Shown here piece after piece: positions 1-7,431 of a DNA stretch of 16,929 nt. Origin of the DNA: an uncultured Clostridia bacterium (lineage in GTDB: Bacteria > Bacillota > Clostridia > Christensenellales > Aristaeellaceae); contig CAMKAE010000020.1 in assembly GCA_946410395.1 (NCBI GenBank), positions 1 through 16,929 of the forward strand, read 5' to 3'. Made by a program: the position numbers and the translations under genes. Position 1 is the stretch's first letter. Each line of letters begins with the position of its first letter. Below the pieces are notes generated by a model. That model ran no database searches. It saw nothing but the letters and a program-made list of their open reading frames with translations, and was not told where the DNA came from.

Positions 1-156
1 CTGCCCGAGGGCTGTCAGGTCCGGCTGCTGAACTGCCTGGCCACGGATCTGCGCGCTGAGATCGCCCGGGAGGGCTGGGCGCAGCTGCAGGTCTTCGACA
101 CCGTCCCGTCCGCGCCCGAAAAAACAAAAGCCCACTGGAACCGCGGTGTGGAGTGA
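1..156 (+). CDS. C-terminal end of an unrecognised protein (5' end outside window)
   Basis: The frame is open from base 1 to a TGA at 154-156 and gives the last 51 residues of a protein that begins outside the window. The fragment is mixed charged and hydrophobic, ends in HWNRGVE, and shows no membrane segment or motif that I can assign to a family. Its stop lies 33 bases before the mutS2 start, with no visible terminator between them, so it is probably co-transcribed with mutS2. The codon pattern (G/C at third positions) matches the neighbouring genes, which supports real coding sequence. No function is proposed. Confidence 0.6.
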   Translation: MPEGCQVRLLNCLATDLRAEIAREGWAQLQVFDTVPSAPEKTKAHWNRGVE

Positions 157-189
157 TCGGCTTCACCCATCGCGACGGAGGTTCTCAAT

Positions 190-2559
190 ATGATTCAGAC
201 TGCCATGCAGCAGCGCACCCTGCGCGTGCTGGAGTTCACCAAGATCCGGGAGGACATGGCCTCCCTGGCCCTGACCCCCATGGGGGCGGAGCTTTGCCGC
301 GCCCTGGAGCCCTCCGCCGACCTGGCCGAGGCGTCCCGCTGGCAGCAGGAGACCGAGGAAGCGGTCATCGTGCTGCAGTACGTCGGCGGCACGCCTCTGG
401 TGGCCTCCGCGGACGTGCGGCCCTCCCTCTCGCTGGCCGAGAAGGGCGCCACCCTGTCCCAGAAGGCGCTGCTGGAGGTCGCCGGCATGCTGCGGGCCTC
501 CCGGGCCGCCCGGGACGCCCTGGTCACCGGCCGGGAGAACACCCCGATCCTCACGGAGATGGCCGCATCGCTCACCGACCTGCGGCGGGTGGAGCGCGAC
601 ATCACCGACGCCATCCTCTCCGAGGACGAGATCGCCGACCACGCCTCCAACACGCTGTTTGACATCCGCCGCCATCTGCGGGGCGCCAACGACCGGATCA
701 AGGATAAGCTGAATCAGATCCTGCGCTCCCCCGCCTACGCCGAGGCCCTGCAGGACACGCTGATCACCGTGCGCAACGGCCGCTATGTGCTGCCGGTCCG
801 CGCCGATCACCGCTCGATGGTGCCGGGCCTGGTCCACGACCAGAGCGCTTCCGGCGCCACCCTGTTCATCGAGCCCATGGCCGCGGTGGAGATGGGCAAC
901 GAGCTCAAGCAGTGGGAGCTGAAGGAACGCCAGGAGATCGAGCGCATCCTGGCCTCCCTCTCGGCGGAGATCGCGCCCTATGCCGACACGCTGCGCGAGG
1001 ACGTGACCCGGCTGGCGGAGCTGGATTTCATCTTTGCCAAAGGCCTGCTGAGCCGCCGGATGCGGGGCACCCAGCCCAAGCTCAACAATGAAGGCCGGCT
1101 GAACATCGTCCGCGGCCGGCATCCGCTGATCCCCGACGAGAAGGTGGTCCCCGGCTCCCTTTGGCTGGGCACCGACTTCACCGAGCTGATCATCACGGGC
1201 CCGAACACCGGCGGCAAGACCGTGACGCTGAAAACCGTGGGCCTGTTCACGCTGATGGCCGCCGCGGGCCTGCAGGTGCCGGCGGATCTGGGCACCGAGC
1301 TGGCCGTGTTTGAGCAGGTCTTCGCGGACATCGGCGACGAGCAGTCCATCGAGCAGAGCCTGTCCACCTTCTCCGGCCACATGACCAACATCGTCACGAT
1401 CATGCGGGAGGTCACGCCCCGGGACCTGGTGCTCTTCGACGAGCTGGGCGCCGGCACAGACCCCACCGAGGGCGCCGCGCTGGCCCAGGCCATTCTCAAC
1501 CGCCTGAAGGAAATCAACGTCCGCACCATGGCCACCACCCACTACTCCGAGCTGAAGGCCTATGCGCTCTCCACGCCCGGGGTGGAAAACGCCTCGGTGG
1601 AGTTTGACGTGGAAACCCTGCGGCCGACCTATCGCCTGTCCATCGGCGTGCCGGGCAAGTCCAACGCCTTTGAGATCAGCCGCAAGCTGGGCCTCTCCGA
1701 GGAGCTGATCGACGCGGCGAAAACGCTGCTCTCCGGCGACAGCATCCGCTTTGAGGACGTCATCGCCAACGCGGAGTATCACCGCCAGGTGGCCGAGAAG
1801 GAGCGTCTGCTGGCCGAGGAAGCCGCCAAGGAGACCGTGCGCCTGCGGGACGAGGCGGAGAAGCTGCGCAAGGACATGGACAGCCGCCGCGAGAACACCC
1901 TGCGCAAGTCCAAGGAGGACGCCCGCCGCATTCTCGAGGACGCCCGCCGCGAGGCGGACGCCCTCATCAGCGACCTGAAGCGCATGAAAAAGGAGCGTGA
2001 AGCCCCCGATGCCCAGATCAACGCCGTGCGCAGGCAGATGGACGCCTCGATCGACGCCCTCAGCGAGGGCCTGCGGCAGGAGGTGGACACCGGGACTGCT
2101 CCGCAGACCGTCAAGCCCGGCGACCAGGTGACCGTCCTGACGCTCAACACCGTCGCCACGGTGCTCGCACCCCCGGATGACAAGGGCGAAGTGCAGCTGC
2201 AGGCCGGCGTGATGAAGTTCAAGGCGCACCTGAGCCAGCTGAGGCTGAAGCAGGATCAGCCCAAGGCAAAGCAGAAGACCTCCGTCAGCGCCAAAACCGG
2301 CGTGATGTCCAACACGATCCGGATGGAGTGCGACGTACGCGGCATGAACCTCGAAGAGGCGCTGCTGAGCGTCGGGCAGTATCTGGACCAGGCGGTGATG
2401 GCCGGGCTGGGCGAGGTGTCCATCATCCACGGCAAGGGCACCGGCATCCTGCGCAGCGGCATCCAGCAGGACCTGCGCCGCAACCCCCACGTCAAGAGCT
2501 TCCGCAGGGGGGTCTACGGCGAGGGCGAGGACGGCGTCACCGTCGTTCAGCTGAAATAA
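190..2559 (+). CDS. mutS2: Endonuclease MutS2 (MutS-family ATPase with Smr domain)
   Basis: This 789-residue protein has the full MutS2 layout. The N-terminal core/lever region is followed by the MutS ATPase, with Walker A GPNTGGKT at residues 337-344, the STFSGHM segment after it, and Walker B LFDELGAGTDPTEG with D417/E418. A charged coiled coil spans about 518-625 and a KOW-like beta segment about 641-687. A C-terminal Smr domain (about 712-789) carries DVRG (715-718) and HGKGTG (from H747). MutS2 lacks the mismatch-recognition domain of MutS. In the family it suppresses homologous recombination, and it also acts on collided ribosomes in Bacillus. The start is fixed by GGAGG at 177-181, eight bases before the ATG. 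Its length is usual for the family (about 780-790). The DLRG motif common in Smr domains reads DVRG here, a mild change. Function by family is firm; the in vivo role here is inferred. Confidence 0.95.
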   Translation: MIQTAMQQRTLRVLEFTKIREDMASLALTPMGAELCRALEPSADLAEASRWQQETEEAVIVLQYVGGTPLVASADVRPSLSLAEKGATLSQKALLEVAGMLRASRAARDALVTGRENTPILTEMAASLTDLRRVERDITDAILSEDEIADHASNTLFDIRRHLRGANDRIKDKLNQILRSPAYAEALQDTLITVRNGRYVLPVRADHRSMVPGLVHDQSASGATLFIEPMAAVEMGNELKQWELKERQEIERILASLSAEIAPYADTLREDVTRLAELDFIFAKGLLSRRMRGTQPKLNNEGRLNIVRGRHPLIPDEKVVPGSLWLGTDFTELIITGPNTGGKTVTLKTVGLFTLMAAAGLQVPADLGTELAVFEQVFADIGDEQSIEQSLSTFSGHMTNIVTIMREVTPRDLVLFDELGAGTDPTEGAALAQAILNRLKEINVRTMATTHYSELKAYALSTPGVENASVEFDVETLRPTYRLSIGVPGKSNAFEISRKLGLSEELIDAAKTLLSGDSIRFEDVIANAEYHRQVAEKERLLAEEAAKETVRLRDEAEKLRKDMDSRRENTLRKSKEDARRILEDARREADALISDLKRMKKEREAPDAQINAVRRQMDASIDALSEGLRQEVDTGTAPQTVKPGDQVTVLTLNTVATVLAPPDDKGEVQLQAGVMKFKAHLSQLRLKQDQPKAKQKTSVSAKTGVMSNTIRMECDVRGMNLEEALLSVGQYLDQAVMAGLGEVSIIHGKGTGILRSGIQQDLRRNPHVKSFRRGVYGEGEDGVTVVQLK

Positions 2560-2616
2560 CGCCTGCATACAGTAATCGGCCGCTCGGTCACTTTATATTC
2601 CGGAGGAAAACCCCAA

Positions 2617-3312
2617 ATGAAAGAAAAACCCTGTATTCTCGTGGTGGACGACGATCCGAACATCGCCCGCCTGGTTCAGCTCTATCTCGAAAAGGAAGGC
2701 TACGAAGTCCGTATCGAATCCCGGGGCGACGACGCCCTGGCCGCTTTCCGTCGCAATCCGCCGGATCTGATCCTGCTGGACATCATGCTCCCGGGGCTGG
2801 ACGGAACCGGCGTGCTCAAAGCCATCCGGCACACCAGCAGCATCCCGGTGATCATGCTCACCGCCCGCGACGAATCCTTCGACAAGGTGCTGGGGCTGGA
2901 GCTCGGCGCGGACGATTACGTCACCAAGCCCTTTGAGCCCAAGGAACTGGTTGCGCGGGTCAAGGCCGTCCTGCGCAGGACCTCGGGCAGCGCGGAGGAA
3001 AGCGACACCCTGGCCTTCCCCGGCCTCACCGTCAGCCTGAGCCAGTATGAGGTCCACTATGAAGGCCAGCGCATCGACATGCCCCCCAAGGAGCTCGAGC
3101 TGCTCTACTTCCTGGCCAGCCACGCCGGGCAGGTTTTCACGCGCGAGCAGCTGCTGGAGCGGGTCTGGGGCTTCGATTTCGCCGGGGATTCCTCCCGCAC
3201 CGTGGACGTCCACATCAAGCGGATCCGGGAGAAGCTGCCGGGCCGCGAGGCGCTGGGCTGGGACATCGCCACCGTCTGGGGTGTCGGCTACAAATTCGAC
3301 GTGAAGGCGTGA
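2617..3312 (+). CDS. OmpR/PhoB-family response regulator (orphan)
   Basis: This 231-residue two-domain regulator has an N-terminal receiver domain (about 6-118) with acidic residues D11-D13, the phosphate-accepting D55 in LILLDIMLPG, T82 in MLTARD and K104 in VTKPF. All switch residues are present. The C-terminal winged-helix DNA-binding domain (about 132-229) includes PPKELELLYFLA and the recognition region SRTVDVHIKRIREKL. It should bind DNA as a phosphorylated dimer. GGAGG at 2601-2605 supports the start. A TATATT at 2594-2599 could be a -10 box but has no good -35 partner. No histidine kinase gene is adjacent: the next gene, 21 bases on, is an aldo/keto reductase. The cognate kinase must be elsewhere. 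The target genes are unknown, with the two downstream genes the simplest candidates. Confidence 0.93.
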   Translation: MKEKPCILVVDDDPNIARLVQLYLEKEGYEVRIESRGDDALAAFRRNPPDLILLDIMLPGLDGTGVLKAIRHTSSIPVIMLTARDESFDKVLGLELGADDYVTKPFEPKELVARVKAVLRRTSGSAEESDTLAFPGLTVSLSQYEVHYEGQRIDMPPKELELLYFLASHAGQVFTREQLLERVWGFDFAGDSSRTVDVHIKRIREKLPGREALGWDIATVWGVGYKFDVKA

Positions 3313-3333
3313 CACACGCCGGAAAGGACCGCC

Positions 3334-4536
3334 ATGCAATACCGGAAAGAGCTGTCCGCACTGGGCTACGGCTGCATGCGCTTCTCCCGCGCCGGCGCCG
3401 GCATGGATGTGAAAAAGACAGAGAAGGAGATCCTCCGCGCCTACGAGCTGGGCGTCAACTATTATGACACCGCCTACATCTATCCGGGCAGCGAGGCCTG
3501 CCTGGGCGAGATCCTCGAGCGGAACCATCTGCGCGAAAAGGTGCGCGTCGCCACCAAGCTGCCCCAGTATCTGATCAACAGCAGAGCCGCCGTCGACCGG
3601 TATTTCGCCGAGCAGTGCAAGCGTCTGCGCACGGATTATATCGACAATTACCTGATGCACATGCTCACGGACCTGGACGCCTGGGAAAAGCTGAAGCGTC
3701 TTGGCATCGAGGACTGGATCGCCGAAAAGAAAAAGGCCGGCGCCATCCGGAGCATCGGCTTCTCCTTTCACGGCAACACCGCCATGTTTCTGAAGATCCT
3801 CAACGCCTATGACTGGGATTTCTGCCAGATCCAGTACAACTACATGGACGAGGTGAGCCAGGCCGGCCGGGCCGGGCTGGAGGCCGCCGAGGCGAAAGGC
3901 ATCCCCGTCATCATCATGGAGCCGCTGCGGGGCGGCAAGCTGGTCAGCCTGCTCCCGACTGCGGCCCGGGAGCGCATCGCCCGAGAGGGCGGCGGGCGCA
4001 CCGCCGCAGAGCTGGCTCTGCGCTGGCTGTGGGATCAGCCCGGCGTCACCTGCGTGCTCTCCGGCATGAACAGCACGGAGATGGTGGAGGAGAACTGCCG
4101 GATCGCCTCGGAGGCCCTCCCCGGCTGTCTGAGCGAGGCGGAGCGCACCCTGATCGGCGCCCTGAAAGCGGACATCAACGCGGGCATGAAGATCGGCTGC
4201 ACCGGCTGCGGATACTGCATGCCCTGCCCCAAGGGCGTGGACATACCCGGCACCTTCCGCTGCTACAACATCACGGCCGCCGAGAGTGTCGGCGCGGGGC
4301 GCCACGAATACTTCCAGGCGATCTCCCTGCGCCGGGATCCGCCCTTCGCAACCCGGTGCGTGGGCTGCGGGCGCTGTGAGCAGCGCTGTCCGCAGCACCT
4401 GCCCATCATTCAGACGCTGAAGGAGGCCGACCGCGTTCTGCGGCCCGTGCACTACAGGGCCGCCATGGCTGTGGCGCGCAAGTGGCTGTTCCGCAAGCAC
4501 AAGGCGGGAGGGAAAGCCCATGAGAACGCTGATTGA
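3334..4536 (+). CDS. Aldo/keto reductase with C-terminal [4Fe-4S] ferredoxin-like domain
   Basis: This 400-residue protein begins with an aldo/keto reductase TIM barrel (about 1-275). The apparent catalytic tetrad is D45, Y50, K75 and H109, in the contexts YYDTAYIYPGSE, ATKLP and DYIDNYLMH. A C-terminal Fe-S region follows, with cysteines C289, C292, C295, C298 (CTGCGYCMPCP) and C342, C345, C348, C352 (CVGCGRCEQRCP). This fused form is widespread in anaerobic Clostridia. It probably moves electrons between a nicotinamide or Fe-S carrier and an unidentified carbonyl or alcohol substrate in the cytoplasm. The ATG at 3334 follows GGAAAGGA with suitable spacing. It starts 21 bases after the response regulator, and its last 17 bases overlap the start of the Card1-like gene, so the three genes are likely transcribed together. 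Family is secure; substrate is unknown. Confidence 0.93.
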   Translation: MQYRKELSALGYGCMRFSRAGAGMDVKKTEKEILRAYELGVNYYDTAYIYPGSEACLGEILERNHLREKVRVATKLPQYLINSRAAVDRYFAEQCKRLRTDYIDNYLMHMLTDLDAWEKLKRLGIEDWIAEKKKAGAIRSIGFSFHGNTAMFLKILNAYDWDFCQIQYNYMDEVSQAGRAGLEAAEAKGIPVIIMEPLRGGKLVSLLPTAARERIAREGGGRTAAELALRWLWDQPGVTCVLSGMNSTEMVEENCRIASEALPGCLSEAERTLIGALKADINAGMKIGCTGCGYCMPCPKGVDIPGTFRCYNITAAESVGAGRHEYFQAISLRRDPPFATRCVGCGRCEQRCPQHLPIIQTLKEADRVLRPVHYRAAMAVARKWLFRKHKAGGKAHENAD

Positions 4537-5680
4537 GCTCTGGGATGAGCGGCCCATCGAGAATGTGCTGGCCGCAGAGATGTTCCGGCCCGAGGAAGTC
4601 ATCTACGTCTGCCCGCCCGAGGTTGCGTCAGACAGCACGCGCCGGGCCGCGCTGGCCCAGTACTTCCGCCGCAGGGGCTGTGACGCGGCGCTGACCTTTG
4701 TGCCGGTGAGCCTGCTGGACGCCGTTCAGATCAAAAAAACGCTCCGCAAGCTGCTCCGGGAGCACGCGGACTGCGCCATCGACATCTCCGGCGGCACCGA
4801 CGCCGCCCTGTTCGCGGCCGGGGCCGCCGCCGGCACCGCCTGCAGCGTGCTGACCTACAGCCACAAGCGAAACACCTTCTTCGAGATCCAGCACGCGCCG
4901 TATGCCCGGTCCCTGCCCTGCACGGTGAAGCTGGACGCCGCGTCCTGCTTCCTGATGGCCGGCGGTGAGCTGCTGCCCGGCCGGGAGGACAACGCCCTAC
5001 TGCGGAACCGCCTCGCGGACATCGACGCCGCGTTCTCCGTCTACAGCCGTTTCCGGCCGGTCTGGCAGCGCCAGGTCAAATATTTCCAGCGGATTTCCGG
5101 CGCCGCTGATCCGGATCTGGCGGCGGAGGGCGCGCGGACCGTGAAGGTGGACAGCGGCCAGGCCACCGTCTCTGAGGAGCTGCTGCACGCGCTGGCGGAA
5201 GCCGGGCTGATCCGGGATCTGGCCTTGAGCGCCGACCGCGTGTCCTTCCGCTATGCCGACGCCCTGACCCGCTTCTGGCTCCGGGATGTGGGCGCCGTGC
5301 TGGAGCTGTATGTCTATGCCGCCTGCCTGCGGGCCGGCTGCTTTGACGACGTGGTGCTCAGCGCCGTGGTGAACTGGCGCGGCGAGGACCGCAAGCGGGA
5401 CACCGTCACCAACGAGATCGACGTGATGGCCGTGCGCGGGGTGCAGCCCTTCTTTATCAGCTGCAAGACCGGCGAGATCAAAACGGAAGCCCTCAACGAG
5501 CTGGCCGTGCTGCGGGACCGCTTCGGCGGCGAGGACTCCCGCGCCATGATCGTCACCGCCTCCGGCGCCAGCCGGGCCTCTTCCGCCATGCGCAAGCGGG
5601 CCGCGGAGCTGGACATCGAGGTGGCAGACTGGAGCGACATCGCCGCCGGCCGCCTGCCCAAGCGGCTGGAAATGCACTGA
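4520..5680 (+). CDS. Card1-like CARF-domain PD-(D/E)XK nuclease (DUF1887 family)
   Basis: This 386-residue protein starts with the segment typical of the Card1/DUF1887 family (LIELWDERPIENVL, then FRPEEVIYV). A CARF-type Rossmann region follows, with the ligand-loop-like ISGGTDAALFAAG near residues 89-101. The C-terminal part carries a PD-(D/E)XK nuclease core: E262 in VLELYVYAA, then E299 and D301 in TNEIDVMAV, and K316 in FISCKTG. All expected catalytic residues are visible. In type III CRISPR systems, Card1/Can2 proteins bind cyclic tetra-adenylate and cut DNA and RNA. Many homologues lie away from CRISPR loci and their activator is unknown. Here no CRISPR array, cas gene or cyclase is seen in the window. 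The start overlaps the reductase gene by 17 bases, which suggests translational coupling. Family assignment comes from motif recognition; ligand and role are open. Confidence 0.85.
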   Translation: MRTLIELWDERPIENVLAAEMFRPEEVIYVCPPEVASDSTRRAALAQYFRRRGCDAALTFVPVSLLDAVQIKKTLRKLLREHADCAIDISGGTDAALFAAGAAAGTACSVLTYSHKRNTFFEIQHAPYARSLPCTVKLDAASCFLMAGGELLPGREDNALLRNRLADIDAAFSVYSRFRPVWQRQVKYFQRISGAADPDLAAEGARTVKVDSGQATVSEELLHALAEAGLIRDLALSADRVSFRYADALTRFWLRDVGAVLELYVYAACLRAGCFDDVVLSAVVNWRGEDRKRDTVTNEIDVMAVRGVQPFFISCKTGEIKTEALNELAVLRDRFGGEDSRAMIVTASGASRASSAMRKRAAELDIEVADWSDIAAGRLPKRLEMH

Positions 5681-5686
5681 AAAAAC

Positions 5687-5716
5687 TTGCCATCCGCCCG
5701 GACGCCGTGCTATGAT
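5687..5716 (+). promoter_or_regulatory. Sigma-A-type promoter for the YbaK-like gene
   Basis: TTGCCA at 5687-5692 and TATGAT at 5711-5716 are separated by 18 bases, close to the housekeeping consensus. The site begins just after the stop of the Card1-like gene and lies about 32 bases upstream of the next ATG. The YbaK-like gene is therefore probably expressed independently of the operon before it. No terminator is visible between the two genes. Confidence 0.65.
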
Positions 5717-5748
5717 GCACCCGAACCGAAACACAGGAGGGACTGCAC

Positions 5749-6240
5749 ATGGCCATTGAACGCGTCCGGGCGTATTTTCGTGCGGAGGGTCTGGAAGACA
5801 GGATCCGGGAATTCGACGTGTCCAGCGCCACCGTGGAGCTGGCCGCACAGGCCCTGGGCTGCGAGGGCAGGCGCATCGCCAAGTCGCTGTCCTTTTCCGT
5901 GAACGGAGCGCCCATCCTCATCGTCGCGGCCGGGGATGCGCGGGTGGACAACGCCCGGTTCAAAGCGCACTTTGCCGTCAAGGCCAAAATGCTCTCCCCC
6001 GAGGAAACGCTGGAAAAGATCGGCCACGCGGTCGGCGGCGTCTGCCCCTTTGCCGTCAACGACGGCGTCACCGTGTACCTGGACGAGTCGCTGCGCCGCT
6101 TCGAAACCGTCTTTCCGGCCTGCGGAAGCTCCAGCAGCGCCGTGGAGCTGACCCTGCCTGAGTTGGAGCGCCTCTCCCGGGCCGCCGGCTGGGTGGATGT
6201 GTGCAAGGGCTGGAACGATCCGCCTCAGACCGCGAACTGA
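5749..6240 (+). CDS. YbaK/ProX-type aminoacyl-tRNA deacylase
   Basis: This 163-residue single-domain protein belongs to the YbaK/EbsC/ProX family of trans-editing enzymes, which hydrolyse mischarged tRNA such as Ala- or Cys-tRNA(Pro). Family features seen are RRIAKSLSF with the conserved lysine K45, the hydrophobic strand PILIVAAGDARVD, the GGVCPFAV loop, and the closing CGSSSSAVELT segment typical of the fold. The length is that of a free-standing editing protein. The start is supported by AGGAGG a few bases upstream and by a good promoter at 5687-5716. The gene converges on azlD and their 3' ends overlap by 16 bp. Which mischarged tRNA it clears cannot be told from sequence alone. Confidence 0.88.
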   Translation: MAIERVRAYFRAEGLEDRIREFDVSSATVELAAQALGCEGRRIAKSLSFSVNGAPILIVAAGDARVDNARFKAHFAVKAKMLSPEETLEKIGHAVGGVCPFAVNDGVTVYLDESLRRFETVFPACGSSSSAVELTLPELERLSRAAGWVDVCKGWNDPPQTAN

Positions 6241-6551
6241 ACCAGCAGCATGTAGCAGAGCGTCCCGCCCGCGACGGAGAGGATCATCTGCTTTTTCCAC
6301 AGGTGGAGCGCCACCGTCGTCCCGACGGCCGCCACCGCCGGCAGCAAACCCGGCGCATCCCCGGCGATACCGTCCTTCAGGCAGTAGATCACCAGCAGGG
6401 CCATCACCGCCCGGGGAAGCTGACCGCCGAGCCACAGGACAAAGGCCGGCGGTTTTCTTTTTCCCGAAAACACCAGAAAGGGCAGCGCGCGAAGGACGAC
6501 GGTCACCGCGGCCGCAACGGCGATGGTGATCAGCTGCTGCATTGCTGTCAT
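6225..6551 (-). CDS. azlD: AzlD-family branched-chain amino acid transport subunit
   Basis: This 108-residue hydrophobic protein has about four membrane segments (around 7-29, 43-61, 66-83 and 89-107) and the RALPFL motif near the first helix, which is typical of AzlD. AzlD works with AzlC as a two-part exporter of branched-chain amino acids (BrnFE type in Corynebacterium, AzlCD in Bacillus). Its ATG overlaps the azlC stop as ATGA (6548-6551 on the minus strand), the usual sign of translational coupling. The 3' end overlaps the convergent YbaK-like gene by 16 bases, leaving no room for a separate terminator. Family assignment rests on size, topology, motif and partner. The actual substrate is inferred from the family. 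Confidence 0.88.
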   Translation of the reverse strand: MTAMQQLITIAVAAAVTVVLRALPFLVFSGKRKPPAFVLWLGGQLPRAVMALLVIYCLKDGIAGDAPGLLPAVAAVGTTVALHLWKKQMILSVAGGTLCYMLLVQFAV

Positions 6552-7276
6552 GCCGCCTTCACCCCCTTCCGCTCAAGCGCGTAGCGCCCGCCGAAGCCGG
6601 CCAGGATGAGCCCCATGGCCGGCAGCAGGAAGCTGCCCCGGCCCACCGTCAGCAGGCTCAGCAGCGTGGCCAGTCCGCCCAGCAGCGGGGCGAACAGCAG
6701 CTCCGTCAGGGTGATCTCACCCTTGCGGAAGCGCGCCGCCGCGTCCGTGGTCTGGTCCGTGAGGATCACCGTGAACAGCGCGGTCATGGCAAAGTCGATG
6801 CCCCGCAGGGCGCCGGTCGGGAGCAGCGTCCCCGCCACAGCCCCGAGCAGCGTGCCGGCGACCCAGTAAACCTGGTCCAGCGCGGAGATCGCGGTATACC
6901 AGGCCGCGGGATCCTCCCCCGCCGGCACGCCCCGCACCGCCAGGGAGTAGGTCTCATCCGTCAGTGCGAACACCAGGTAGGGCTTGTGCCTGCCCAGCGG
7001 GCGGTAGGCCTCCAGCATGCTGAGGCCGTAAAACAGGTGGCGCGCCTGGATCAGCGCGCTGAGCAGCGCCACCGTCAGCGGCGCGAAGGCGGCGCACAGT
7101 GAGTCCACCAGCGCAAACTGCAGCGATCCGCCGTAGACCGCCGTGCTCAGCAGCAGGGACTGCCAGGCCGGCAGGCCCCGGCTCTGCATGGCCGCGCCGA
7201 AGGCGATCCCGAGGAAAAGGTAACCCGCCATCACCGGCATGGTCTGCGGAAAGGCCCTCCGCATGGTTTTCAGCAC
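6548..7276 (-). CDS. azlC: AzlC-family branched-chain amino acid permease
   Basis: This 242-residue membrane protein is the large subunit of the AzlCD exporter. Family signs are AGYLFLGIAFGAAMQ near the N-terminus, YGGSLQFA in the second membrane segment, the QARHLFYGLSMLE motif (usually NLRHxxYG) and ALTDETYSL, with five to six membrane segments in all. I place the start at a GTG at 7276 rather than at an ATG far upstream. AGGAGG at 7284-7289 sits seven bases before the GTG, while the upstream extension runs through the promoter and is rich in Arg and Gly. The encoded length fits the family (about 230-245). Efflux should protect the cell when peptide import or liv uptake raises internal Leu/Ile/Val. 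The gene is divergent from livJ. Confidence 0.9.
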   Translation of the reverse strand: MLKTMRRAFPQTMPVMAGYLFLGIAFGAAMQSRGLPAWQSLLLSTAVYGGSLQFALVDSLCAAFAPLTVALLSALIQARHLFYGLSMLEAYRPLGRHKPYLVFALTDETYSLAVRGVPAGEDPAAWYTAISALDQVYWVAGTLLGAVAGTLLPTGALRGIDFAMTALFTVILTDQTTDAAARFRKGEITLTELLFAPLLGGLATLLSLLTVGRGSFLLPAMGLILAGFGGRYALERKGVKAA

Positions 7277-7283
7277 TGCCGCA

Positions 7284-7289
7284 CCTCCT
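7284..7289 (-). promoter_or_regulatory. Ribosome binding site that fixes the azlC GTG start
   Basis: On the minus strand AGGAGG lies seven bases before GTG at 7276. This is a near-perfect anti-16S match and decides against both the upstream ATG and the inner ATG at 7264. Confidence 0.75.
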
Positions 7290-7310
7290 CTTTTCTGTCC
7301 GGACCGCCGC

Positions 7311-7339
7311 ATTATACCGTTCACGGACACCAAAAGCAA
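7311..7339 (-). promoter_or_regulatory. Sigma-A-type promoter for azlCD
   Basis: Reading the minus strand, TTGCTT (7339-7334) and a perfect TATAAT (7316-7311) are separated by 17 bases. The -10 box lies about 35 bases before the azlC GTG. The site faces away from the livJ promoter, and the two -35 boxes are about 63 bases apart. Confidence 0.7.
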
Positions 7340-7352
7340 CCGTTCCGCCCGT

Positions 7353-7368
7353 CCTGCGGCAGGCCTGC
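7353..7368. promoter_or_regulatory. Overlapping palindromes between azlC and livJ promoters (candidate operator)
   Basis: The sequence CCTGCGGCAGGCCTGC holds two perfect inverted repeats that share a half-site: CCTGC-G-GCAGG (7353-7363) and GCAGGCCTGC (7359-7368). It lies between the two divergent -35 boxes, where a regulator could affect both promoters. No known operator consensus is matched, and in GC-rich DNA short palindromes of this kind can arise by chance, so the function is only a proposal. Confidence 0.3.
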
Positions 7369-7389
7369 GAGCCAAAAAACAAGGATAGA

Positions 7390-7406
7390 ACAAGGCAAGT
7401 TCTTGT
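7390..7406. promoter_or_regulatory. Inverted repeat overlapping the livJ -35 box (candidate operator)
   Basis: ACAAG (7390-7394) and CTTGT (7402-7406) form an inverted repeat with a seven-base centre. A second pair, GAAC and GTTC, is nested around the same centre. The right arm covers part of the livJ -35 hexamer TTGTCA, so a bound protein would block or alter RNA polymerase access. It is AT-richer than its surroundings. No regulator is encoded next to it. Confidence 0.3.
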
Positions 7407-7431
7407 CACGGTCGGGGTTCAGGGTTATAAT
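7403..7431 (+). promoter_or_regulatory. Strong sigma-A-type promoter for livJ
   Basis: TTGTCA at 7403-7408 and a perfect TATAAT at 7426-7431 are spaced by 17 bases. Transcription would start near 7438, leaving a leader of about 48 bases before the livJ ATG. Confidence 0.75.

Noticed and set aside
163..2568. A very long open frame of about 800 codons on the minus strand opposite mutS2
   Set aside because: mutS2 on the plus strand has full family motifs. The antisense frame reads as low-complexity His/Gly/Leu/Gln-rich protein, a known by-product of G/C third positions in GC-rich genes.
2594..2599. TATATT as the -10 of a promoter for the response regulator
   Set aside because: No acceptable -35 hexamer is found 16-18 bases upstream, so it was not listed as a promoter.
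2593..4602. Minus-strand open frame of about 670 codons opposite the response regulator and reductase
   Set aside because: It spans two clearly coding genes and their gap, and its translation shows no family motif. It is a codon-bias shadow.
7277..7393. Longer azlC with an upstream ATG at 7393
   Set aside because: The added stretch crosses the azlCD promoter, is not hydrophobic in the way of the family, and a strong AGGAGG supports the GTG at 7276.
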